From: Clostridiales bacterium
GTDB lineage: Bacteria > Bacillota > Clostridia > Saccharofermentanales > Saccharofermentanaceae
Assembly: GCA_017427465.1 (NCBI GenBank)
Contig: JAFRST010000038.1
Span: forward strand, 1 to 58,158
Direction of reading: 5' to 3'
Length of the DNA stretch: 58,158 nt
The notes beneath the pieces were generated by a model. The model saw only the letters and a program-made list of their open reading frames with translations, had not been told where the DNA came from and made no database searches. The translations under genes and the position numbers were made by a program. Shown one piece after another: positions 35,236 to 42,863 of this stretch. Each line of letters opens with the position of its first letter. Position 1 is the stretch's first letter.

Positions 35236-35771
35236 TTGATTTCTCTGTAATTTTTGCCGGATTCGGCGGTCAGGGAATCCTCTCCGCAGGCAAGATGGCA
35301 GCAGAAGCTGCTCTTTATGAAGGTAAGGAAGTTTCCTGGTTCCCGTCATACGGACCTGAGATGCGTGGCGGTACAGCTAACTGCTCCGTAGTTATCTCTG
35401 ATGAGCCTATCGGATCACCCGTTGTTAACGATGCAGACGTTGTTATCTGCTTGAACCAGCCTTCTATGGAGAAGTTCGAGAAGCAGTTAAAGCCCGGTGC
35501 TTTGATGATCCTCGATTCTTCCCTCATCAAGACAAGACCTGAAAGAACTGACATCAAGGTCATCGCTATGGAAGCTTCCGATATCGCTTCCGAGCTTGGT
35601 AAGATGATGTTCGCTCCTATCACAATGCTCGGTTGTATGGCTACTGCAACAGGATGCTTCACAAGAGAGTCTTTCGAGAAGTCGCTCTTCGAGATTCTTC
35701 CTGAGAGAAAGCACAACCTTATTCCGATCAACATGGAAGCATTCGACAGAGGCGCAGCTTTTGCGAAGTAA
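35232..35771 (+). CDS. 2-oxoacid:ferredoxin oxidoreductase, gamma subunit
   Basis: A 179-residue subunit of the POR gamma domain, with GFGGQGILSAGKM near residue 10-22 and SYGPEMRGGTANC near 40-52, which contacts CoA in this superfamily. Last gene of the operon, coupled to the beta gene by a four-base ATGA overlap, and followed 23 bases later by a strong terminator. Confidence 0.92.
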   Translation: MIDFSVIFAGFGGQGILSAGKMAAEAALYEGKEVSWFPSYGPEMRGGTANCSVVISDEPIGSPVVNDADVVICLNQPSMEKFEKQLKPGALMILDSSLIKTRPERTDIKVIAMEASDIASELGKMMFAPITMLGCMATATGCFTRESFEKSLFEILPERKHNLIPINMEAFDRGAAFAK

Positions 35772-35794
35772 CCCGCTTTTGATATGGAATAATA

Positions 35795-35823
35795 AAGGAG
35801 TTGCATTATGCAGCTCCTTTTTT
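35795..35823 (+). terminator. Intrinsic terminator of the oxidoreductase operon
   Basis: AAGGAGTTGCA (35795-35805) pairs with TGCAGCTCCTT (35809-35819, one G-U pair), followed by a six-base T run. Confidence 0.92.
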
Positions 35824-35850
35824 ATTGCCTCGAAAACAGTTTGTCAGGAA

Positions 35851-36384
35851 TCAGTCAAAGGCGTAAAGTCCGGCTTTGCCGTTCTCGATGATGATATAAG
35901 ACGGCTTGGTGTCTTCCTTAGGTATGGAAGGTGATCCCGGATTCATATAGCGGATCTTGCGGCCGTCTTCATATTCCCACATGATATCTCCTGCGACATG
36001 TGTGTGGCCCGTGAGAAGGATTGCGCCTTCGGGCATTACCGCAGGAAGGTTCATCGGGTTATAGATATGGCCGTGTGTTACGAAGAATACTGTACCTTCA
36101 TCGACAAGATAGATGTAATCGGCCATGATCGGGAACTTTAATACCATCTGGTCGACTTCGGTGTCACAGTTGCCGCGGACGGCAAGTATCCTGTCTGCAT
36201 AGTTATTAAGTATCTCAATGACTTTCTTGGGTTCGTAGTGAGAGGGAAGGTCATTCCTGGGACCGTGATAGAGGATGTCGCCAAGGAGAACGAGTTTGTC
36301 TGCTCCGCTGACCAGGAAGGCATCGATAATGCGCTGTGCCCAGTATGAATCGCCGTGAATGTCTGATGCTACGAAATATTTCAT
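35851..36384 (-). CDS. yfcE: YfcE-type metallophosphoesterase
   Basis: A 177-residue calcineurin-like phosphodiesterase. The metal-site motifs are complete: SDIHGD near residue 7-12, GDILYHGPRN near 36-45, RGNCD near 70-74, and THGH near 104 with GHTH near 127. YfcE proteins cleave phosphodiester model substrates in vitro; the natural substrate is unknown. It stands alone, convergent with the oxidoreductase operon. Confidence 0.9.
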   Translation of the reverse strand: MKYFVASDIHGDSYWAQRIIDAFLVSGADKLVLLGDILYHGPRNDLPSHYEPKKVIEILNNYADRILAVRGNCDTEVDQMVLKFPIMADYIYLVDEGTVFFVTHGHIYNPMNLPAVMPEGAILLTGHTHVAGDIMWEYEDGRKIRYMNPGSPSIPKEDTKPSYIIIENGKAGLYAFD

Positions 36385-36510
36385 TGAAAAAACCTCTTAG
36401 TCTTTTATTGCGAATAGCATAACACAGCGGGGCGCTACTTTCGGGCTGTTATGGCATTTTGTTTTGTGGGAGGATAGCAAGATATGTTAAATGACGATTC
36501 GAAAATTGAC

Positions 36511-36526
36511 ATAATTAGGTAATTAT
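36511..36526. promoter_or_regulatory. 16-base inverted repeat in the yfcE-glgB gap
   Basis: ATAATTA-GG-TAATTAT is a perfect inverted repeat overlapping a TTGACA (36506-36511). It could be an operator, but the TTGACA lacks a -10 at normal spacing. The rest of the 289-base gap holds a weak hairpin near 36532-36560 and the glgB promoter. Confidence 0.35.
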
Positions 36527-36593
36527 GCACAAAACCCGGGGCGAAAACATCGCGGTTTTTGTATTTTCGGATGGTAAATTCTCTAATTTAGTT

Positions 36594-36658
36594 TATAATA
36601 TCTGTTATTAAGGGCATTTGCCCTTGAACTTTGACGTGCCTTTTTATCAGGACGTCAA
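36594..36658 (+). promoter_or_regulatory. glgB promoter -10 and structured leader
   Basis: TATAAT (36594-36599) is followed at the expected start site by hairpin AAGGGC/GCCCTT (36610-36625) and a second stem TTGACGT/ACGTCAA (36631-36637 with 36652-36658). The ribosome-binding GGGAGG is at 36667-36672. Confidence 0.65.
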
Positions 36659-36673
36659 TATTTACAGGGAGGT

Positions 36674-38755
36674 ATGGCTTCATCTATGGATGCTGCTTAT
36701 CTATTCAACAAAGGCGAGAACTATATGAGCTATAAGTTCCTCGGCGCTCATCCTTACAAGGATGAGAACGGCCAGGGCTTTATTTTCCGCGTATGGGCTC
36801 CTAATGCAAGAATGGTCAGCGTTATGGGCGATTTCAATGATTGGGATCCTAACAGCTGCCAGATGTTTATGCTCGGCAAGACCGGTATCTGGGAGCAGAA
36901 GGTTCCCGAAGCGAGGCAGTGGGACCGCTATAAATACAGAGTTATCGGCGCTGATAACAGGATATATGAGAAGGGCGATCCTTTCGCAAGACATTTCGAG
37001 ACTAGACCTAACAATGCGTCTATCATATACGATCCCGATGATTATATCTGGAACGACGATGAATTCGTAAAGAACAGGACGGATGCTTTGGCACCTAAGC
37101 CTATCAACATCTATGAGCTTCACTTAGGCTCATGGAGAAGACATCCGGACGGCAATTTCTTCACATACAGAGAATTGGCTATTGATCTGGCAGATTACTG
37201 CAAGAAGATGCACTACACACATATTGAGCTCATGCCGATATTAGAGCATCCTCTTGATGATTCTTGGGGATATCAGGTAACGGGATACTATGCGGTTACT
37301 TCCAGATTCGGTACACCTGCAGACTTCAAGTTCATGGTCGATGTCCTTCACCAAAACGGTATTTCCATAATCCTCGACTGGGTTCCCGCCCATTTCCCGA
37401 AGAATATGGAAGGTCTTGTCAGATTTGACGGAACGCCTTGCTATGAATATGCAGATCCAAGGATCGGTGAGCACAGAGAGTGGGGCACTTATGTTTTCGA
37501 TTATTCCAAGAATGAAGTGCTCTCATTCCTTATCTCCAACGCAGTTTACTGGATCGATGAATATCACCTGGACGGTATCCGCGTAGACGCCGTATCTTCA
37601 ATGCTCTACAGAGATTACGGAAGGAATCAGTACATCCCGAACAAGTACGGCGGCAACGAGAACCTTGAAGCGATAGAATTCTTCAAGAGAATGAATTCGA
37701 TCATCCGCAGGAACTATCCTTACGCTATGCTCATTGCCGAAGAGTCAACAGCATGGCCTAAGGTTTCTCATCCCGTTGAAGAGGGAGGCCTTGGCTTCAC
37801 TCACAAGTGGAATATGGGATGGATGCACGATACGCTTGATTATTTCTCTACTGACTCTTACGCAAGAGGATGGCATCACGATGAGTTCTGTTTCTCTATG
37901 ATGTACGCGTTTGCAGAAAACTATATCCTGAGCCTTTCTCATGACGAAGTAGTTCACGGCAAGCATTCGCTTATCGATAAGATGCCCGGTGATATCTGGA
38001 GGAAGTTCGCTTCCCTCAGAACCATGATGCTCTATCAGATCAGCCATCCGGGCGCAAAGCTCAATTTCATGGGCGCCGAGTTCGGTCAGTTCATCGAGTG
38101 GCGTTTCTATGAGCAGCTCGAGTGGTTCTTACTCGATTACGAATCACACCGTCTGCTCCAGAATTTCAACAGCGAGCTCAACAAGTTCTATATTGAGCAT
38201 CCCCAGATGTGGGCAGATGACCACACATGGGCCGGCTTCGAATGGATCGCCGCTGACGATACCAAGAACAACGTATTCGTATACAAGAGATCCTGTCCGG
38301 ATCCCAAGCTTAACGATATCTATGTAGCTCTCAACATGGTCCCCCAGCCTCTCGAAGGTTATGAGATGCCTGTTTATGAGCTCGGCACATACAAGATCGT
38401 CTTCAATACAGACGATATGTGTCACGGCGGTTCCGGCTATCCGACGGCAACCGATATGAACGGGTGCTTTGAAGCTATCGATGAGCCTTTGAACGGCAAG
38501 CCTTACAAGGTTAAGATCAATCTTCCGCCTCTTGCAGGTATCTACTTCATGAAGGTTAAAGATCCGGCAAAGAAGAAAGGCAAGAAGCCTGCCGAGAAGA
38601 AGTCTTCCGCTAAGCCTGCTGCAAAGAAAGCAGCAAAGCCGGCCGCTAAGAAGACAACCAAGACTGCTGCTAAGGCTGAGACCAAGCCCGATGCAAAGCC
38701 TGCAAAGAAGCCCGCAGCCAAGAAGGCTGCCACTAAAGCTAATAAAACGAAATAA
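36674..38755 (+). CDS. glgB: 1,4-alpha-glucan branching enzyme with Lys/Ala-rich C-terminal tail
   Basis: Adds alpha-1,6 branches to glycogen. The 693 residues comprise an N-terminal CBM48 domain (YKFLGAHPY start), the GH13 barrel with nucleophile D305 (GIRVDAVSSM), the acid/base in AEEST (355-359) and LSHDEVVHGKHS near 430, and a C-terminal beta domain ending near residue 628. Residues 630-693 form an extra tail of Lys/Ala/Pro (AAKKAAKPAAKK) not found in ordinary GlgB. The start is uncertain: GGGAGG lies 1 base before ATG 36674 and 13 before ATG 36686. First gene of glgB-C-D-A-amylase. Confidence 0.95.
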   Translation: MASSMDAAYLFNKGENYMSYKFLGAHPYKDENGQGFIFRVWAPNARMVSVMGDFNDWDPNSCQMFMLGKTGIWEQKVPEARQWDRYKYRVIGADNRIYEKGDPFARHFETRPNNASIIYDPDDYIWNDDEFVKNRTDALAPKPINIYELHLGSWRRHPDGNFFTYRELAIDLADYCKKMHYTHIELMPILEHPLDDSWGYQVTGYYAVTSRFGTPADFKFMVDVLHQNGISIILDWVPAHFPKNMEGLVRFDGTPCYEYADPRIGEHREWGTYVFDYSKNEVLSFLISNAVYWIDEYHLDGIRVDAVSSMLYRDYGRNQYIPNKYGGNENLEAIEFFKRMNSIIRRNYPYAMLIAEESTAWPKVSHPVEEGGLGFTHKWNMGWMHDTLDYFSTDSYARGWHHDEFCFSMMYAFAENYILSLSHDEVVHGKHSLIDKMPGDIWRKFASLRTMMLYQISHPGAKLNFMGAEFGQFIEWRFYEQLEWFLLDYESHRLLQNFNSELNKFYIEHPQMWADDHTWAGFEWIAADDTKNNVFVYKRSCPDPKLNDIYVALNMVPQPLEGYEMPVYELGTYKIVFNTDDMCHGGSGYPTATDMNGCFEAIDEPLNGKPYKVKINLPPLAGIYFMKVKDPAKKKGKKPAEKKSSAKPAAKKAAKPAAKKTTKTAAKAETKPDAKPAKKPAAKKAATKANKTK

Positions 38756-38779
38756 GCTCATATACGGAGGTAACTCATT

Positions 38780-40039
38780 ATGGCAAGAACTGAAGTCGTT
38801 GCGATGATACTCGCAGGAGGACAGGGAAGCAGACTCGGAGTGCTGACCAAGACGGTCGCAAAGCCGGCGGTACCATTCGGAAGCCGTTACAGGATCATCG
38901 ACTTCCCGCTCTCTAACTGTGTAAACTCAGGCATAGAGATCGTAGGTGTCCTGACACAGTATCAGCCTTTGGCTCTTAATACTTATGTTGGTAACGGTCA
39001 CCCTTGGGATCTCGACAGAAACAATGCAGGTGCATATATCCTGCCGCCTTTCCAGAGCAATTCCGGATCTGACTGGTATAAGGGAACAGCTAATGCTATT
39101 TACCAGAATATGAGCTTTATTGATGACAACGATCCCGAATACGTTGTTATCCTCTCAGGCGACCATATCTACAAGATGGATTATGCAGCTATGCTCAAGG
39201 CTCACATCGAGAAGAACGCAGATGCTACCATCGCCGTTTATGAAGTACCGTGGGAAGAAGCTCCGAGATTCGGTATCCTCAATACAAAGGAAGAGGATGT
39301 GATCGAAGAGTTCGAAGAAAAGCCCGCCAAGCCGAAGAGCAATCTCGCTTCAATGGGTGTTTATATCTTCACATGGAGCGTGTTAAGACAGGCTTTGATC
39401 GAAGACGAAGCTGATCCGAATTCCAACAATGACTTCGGTAAGAATATCGTTCCGAATCTCTTGGCTCAGGGCAAGAAGCTTTGCGCTTACAGATTCTCAG
39501 GTTACTGGAAGGATGTAGGAACCATCTCATCCCTCTGGGAGACCAACATGGATATTCTCGATAAGCCTGAAGAGATCAACCTCGTTGACAGATCATGGAA
39601 GATCTTCTCAAGGAACCCTGTTAAGCCTTCACACTTCATCGGTTCAGGCGCTAAGGTAAAGAATTCCGCTCTTACAGACGGATGCCGTATCTTCGGTACC
39701 GTAGAGCATTCGGTTCTCTCCGAGTCCGTTATCGTAGAGAAGGGCGCTATTGTTAAAGACTGTGTTCTCATGCCGGGTGTTGTAGTTAAGGAAGGTGCAC
39801 GCATCGAGCGTTGCGTTATAGATCAGGGAACTGTAATTGGTAAAAACGTTCAGGCGGGAAGCTTCGTCGAGGGCGAAGGACCTTACACCAACCATAAGAT
39901 CTGCTCTGAAGGTATCTGCGTTTTCGAGCGCGGCCTGACGATCAAGGAAGGTGCGGTCATTCCTAAGAACAGCATGATCGATTCTGATCTGGAAGTCCCC
40001 GAAGATTGCAAGATCATCGAGTCAAAATTCAGAGCATGA
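38780..40039 (+). CDS. glgC: Glucose-1-phosphate adenylyltransferase, catalytic subunit
   Basis: Makes ADP-glucose, the glucosyl donor for GlgA. The 419 residues start with the nucleotidyltransferase motif [16 protein letters not shown], followed by [20 protein letters not shown], and the catalytic Asp region [10 protein letters not shown] near 129; the C-terminal half is a left-handed beta helix with repeated hexapeptides. GGAGG precedes the ATG. It is adjacent to glgD; in Gram-positives GlgC and GlgD work as a heteromer in which GlgD modulates activity. Confidence 0.96.
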   Translation: MARTEVVAMILAGGQGSRLGVLTKTVAKPAVPFGSRYRIIDFPLSNCVNSGIEIVGVLTQYQPLALNTYVGNGHPWDLDRNNAGAYILPPFQSNSGSDWYKGTANAIYQNMSFIDDNDPEYVVILSGDHIYKMDYAAMLKAHIEKNADATIAVYEVPWEEAPRFGILNTKEEDVIEEFEEKPAKPKSNLASMGVYIFTWSVLRQALIEDEADPNSNNDFGKNIVPNLLAQGKKLCAYRFSGYWKDVGTISSLWETNMDILDKPEEINLVDRSWKIFSRNPVKPSHFIGSGAKVKNSALTDGCRIFGTVEHSVLSESVIVEKGAIVKDCVLMPGVVVKEGARIERCVIDQGTVIGKNVQAGSFVEGEGPYTNHKICSEGICVFERGLTIKEGAVIPKNSMIDSDLEVPEDCKIIESKFRA

Positions 40040-40059
40040 GGTAAAGGAGATTAAGACAT

Positions 40060-41169
40060 ATGTTTAATAATGCGATGGGCCTCATCTTGGCCGACAACAA
40101 AAAGATATCTCTGGGCGAGCTGTCCAATCCTCGCGCGCTTTCCGCTATGCCTTTCGGCGGAAGATACAGAATCATTGACTTCATGCTCTCTAACATGGTC
40201 AACTCCGGCGTAAAGAACGTCGGACTTCTTACTTACAACAAGTACAAGTCATTGATGGACCATACCGGTACGGGCGGTGCCTGGTCTTTGGACAGAAAGA
40301 ATGACGGTCTTCATATCCTGCCGCCTTACGTAAACTCCGAGGCTACTAACATCAGTTCTGACGAAGAGCTTACAGGCGTTATCGATTTCTTAAGACAGTC
40401 CCGTACTCCTTATGTAATCGTTGCAGGCGCTAATGTGATCCTCAACACGACATTCGATTCATTCATCAAGTCACATGAGGAATCCGGTGCTGACATTTCC
40501 GTTATGTATAACCGTGACGGCACAAAGTTCGGCAATCCTTCCTATATCCTTGACATCGATGACGACGGATTTGTAAGAGACATGCTCTACAATCCCGCTA
40601 AGGCTACATCGCCTAAGTGCTCACTCGGCATCCTGTGCCTGAGAAGAGACCTCCTGATCGATATCCTTGCACGTCAGATGGCACACGGCCAGAGCCACTT
40701 CGGCATTCACTCCATCGTTAAGATGTTCGATGAATTCAAGGTTCACGGCTTCGAGTATTCCGGCGTTGTTCTCAGGATCAACAGCGTCCAGAGCTACTTC
40801 AACGCTTCAATGTCACTCCTTACAGACTCTGTCAGGAACGATCTGTTCTGGAGTGGTAAGCCTATCTATACAAAGGTCAAGGATGAGGCTCCTACACTTT
40901 ACTTCGACAACGCAGAGATGAGCGATTCTATCGTATCTGACGGTTGCCGTATCTATGGTAAGGTTGAGAGCTCAGTTATTTTCAGAAGTGTTACGATCGC
41001 GAAAAATACAACAGTCAAGAATTGCGTAATCATGCAGGATGTTCACATCTCTGAGAACTGCCACCTTGAGAACGTTATCCTTGACAAGAACGCATTCGTA
41101 AGACCGGGCGTAAGACTTGTCGGACATCCCGACTATCCTATTGTTATAGGAAAAGGAGCAGGTATCTGA
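40060..41169 (+). CDS. glgD: Glucose-1-phosphate adenylyltransferase, GlgD subunit
   Basis: A 369-residue paralogue of GlgC. The N-terminus keeps the fold but not the GGxGxRL nucleotide loop (it reads MGLILADNKKISLGEL), and the catalytic-Asp region is changed to VAGANVIL, as expected for the non-catalytic GlgD. The beta-helix C-terminus is retained. It modulates GlgC in the heteromeric enzyme of Bacillota. It lies 20 bases after glgC and two bases before glgA. Confidence 0.95.
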   Translation: MFNNAMGLILADNKKISLGELSNPRALSAMPFGGRYRIIDFMLSNMVNSGVKNVGLLTYNKYKSLMDHTGTGGAWSLDRKNDGLHILPPYVNSEATNISSDEELTGVIDFLRQSRTPYVIVAGANVILNTTFDSFIKSHEESGADISVMYNRDGTKFGNPSYILDIDDDGFVRDMLYNPAKATSPKCSLGILCLRRDLLIDILARQMAHGQSHFGIHSIVKMFDEFKVHGFEYSGVVLRINSVQSYFNASMSLLTDSVRNDLFWSGKPIYTKVKDEAPTLYFDNAEMSDSIVSDGCRIYGKVESSVIFRSVTIAKNTTVKNCVIMQDVHISENCHLENVILDKNAFVRPGVRLVGHPDYPIVIGKGAGI

Positions 41170-41171
41170 TT

Positions 41172-42863
41172 ATGGAAAAGAATATCAAAGTATTGTTCGC
41201 TTCATCAGAATGCAGCCCGTTCGTAAAAGTCGGCGGACTTGCAGACGTTGTCGGAAGCCTCCCTGTAGAGCTTAATAAGCAGGGCGTTGATGCTCGTGTC
41301 ATCATCCCTCTCTACAAGAAGATCAAGGTTAAGTACAGCGATAAACTCCACTTCCTCGGATGGAAGATGGTTCACATGGGATGGCGTTCGCTTTATGCGG
41401 GCCTCTTCGAGCTGGAAGTGAACGGCGTTGTATTCTACTTCATCGATAACGAGTACTATTTCAACTTCGACCAGATCTATGTTGATTATGTTTTCGATAT
41501 CGAGCGTTACTGCTTCTATCAGAGAGCAGTCCTGGACTTCATGGGCGACTTCATGAATTTTGAGCCTAATGTCCTCCACTGCAACGACTGGCAGACGGGC
41601 ATGATGCCGATGCTCCTTGATTGTCACTTCAAGAAGAACGGCTATCACACCAATGTCCAGACAGTCTATACGATCCACAACCTCAAGTATCAGGGCGTTC
41701 ATTCCATTGACGTAGTAAGAGAGATGTTAGATCTCCCTGACGATTACTTGAGAGAGGATTTCTGCATCAAGGACAAGGCCATCAACTTCATGAAGGCCGG
41801 TATCGTTTTCTCTAATTCCGTAACGACCGTATCTCCTACATATGCATATGAGATCATGACCGACTACTACGGTGAAGGCCTCAACTACACATTGCAGAAG
41901 TATGCATACAAGGTGTCCGGCATCATCAACGGAATGAACGATCTCGAATACGATCCTTCAAAGGATGACAAGATCCCGATGAAGTATTCGATCAAGAACT
42001 ACAAGGAAGGTAAGGCTGCATGCAAGAAGTCACTGCAGGAGCAGCTTAATCTCGAAGTAAACCCCGGTGCGCCTCTTTGTGCAATGATCTCCAGACTCGT
42101 AGACCAGAAGGGCTTGGACCTTTTGCTCTATGTATTAGAGGAGATGCTCTACGACGGCATGCAGGTCGTTATCCTCGGTACGGGCGATCCTTATTACGAG
42201 AGAGCTCTCGTTGATATTGCCAACCGCAACCAGGGCAAGATGTGTGCCTGCATCGACTTTGACAGCGGACTTGCCCATACGATCTATGCGGCATCGGATA
42301 TCTTCCTTATGCCCAGTATTTTTGAGCCCTGCGGACTCTCGCAGCTCTGCTCAATGGCATATGGCTCCGTTCCTGTCGTAAGAGAGACGGGCGGCCTTAA
42401 GGATACTGTAACGCCTTATAACGAATACACTGGTGAGGGCAACGGCTTCTCATTCGCTAACATCAATGCTCATGAGTTCCTGTTCGTTACCAAGTACGCT
42501 GCTGACATCTACCGTCACCATCCCGATGTTTGGAATAAGCTCATCGAGACCGGTATGAAGGGCGATTACTCCTGGAAGAAGAGCGCAGGTGAGTATGCAG
42601 GACTCTACTCGCTTATCACAGGCATCCCGAGGATCGAGGAAAAGCCTGCCGAGGCTCCCGTAAAGGAAGAGAAGAAGGAAGCTCCTGAGAAGAAGGCTGA
42701 AGCCAAGAAGCCCGCCGAGAAGAAGGCAGCTGCCAAGAAAGCTCCGGCTAAAAAGGCTCCCGCCAAGAAGACTGAAGCTAAGAAGCCCGCAAAGAAGGCT
42801 CCCGCTAAAGCCGAAGAAAAGAAGCCTGAAGTAAAGGCTGATGACAAGGAGAAGAAGGACTGA
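41172..42863 (+). CDS. glgA: Glycogen synthase with Lys/Ala/Glu-rich C-terminal tail
   Basis: GT5 glycosyltransferase that extends glycogen from ADP-glucose. The core (about 1-485) has the KVGGLADVVGSLP motif near 17-29, HCNDWQTGMMP near 136, and FEPCGLSQLCSMAYG near 380, which are the donor-binding and catalytic regions. Usual length is about 480 residues; residues 489-563 are an added tail with repeated KKAPAKKA and EKKAEAKKP units. The tail is more mixed in charge than those of Ppk and GlgB. The stop overlaps the amylase start (TGATG), so the tail is properly in frame to the end. Confidence 0.95.
   Translation: MEKNIKVLFASSECSPFVKVGGLADVVGSLPVELNKQGVDARVIIPLYKKIKVKYSDKLHFLGWKMVHMGWRSLYAGLFELEVNGVVFYFIDNEYYFNFDQIYVDYVFDIERYCFYQRAVLDFMGDFMNFEPNVLHCNDWQTGMMPMLLDCHFKKNGYHTNVQTVYTIHNLKYQGVHSIDVVREMLDLPDDYLREDFCIKDKAINFMKAGIVFSNSVTTVSPTYAYEIMTDYYGEGLNYTLQKYAYKVSGIINGMNDLEYDPSKDDKIPMKYSIKNYKEGKAACKKSLQEQLNLEVNPGAPLCAMISRLVDQKGLDLLLYVLEEMLYDGMQVVILGTGDPYYERALVDIANRNQGKMCACIDFDSGLAHTIYAASDIFLMPSIFEPCGLSQLCSMAYGSVPVVRETGGLKDTVTPYNEYTGEGNGFSFANINAHEFLFVTKYAADIYRHHPDVWNKLIETGMKGDYSWKKSAGEYAGLYSLITGIPRIEEKPAEAPVKEEKKEAPEKKAEAKKPAEKKAAAKKAPAKKAPAKKTEAKKPAKKAPAKAEEKKPEVKADDKEKKD

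Noticed and set aside
36532..36560. Terminator before the glgB promoter
   Set aside because: The stem (AAAACC/GGTTTT) is broken by an uneven bulge and no rightward gene precedes it closely.
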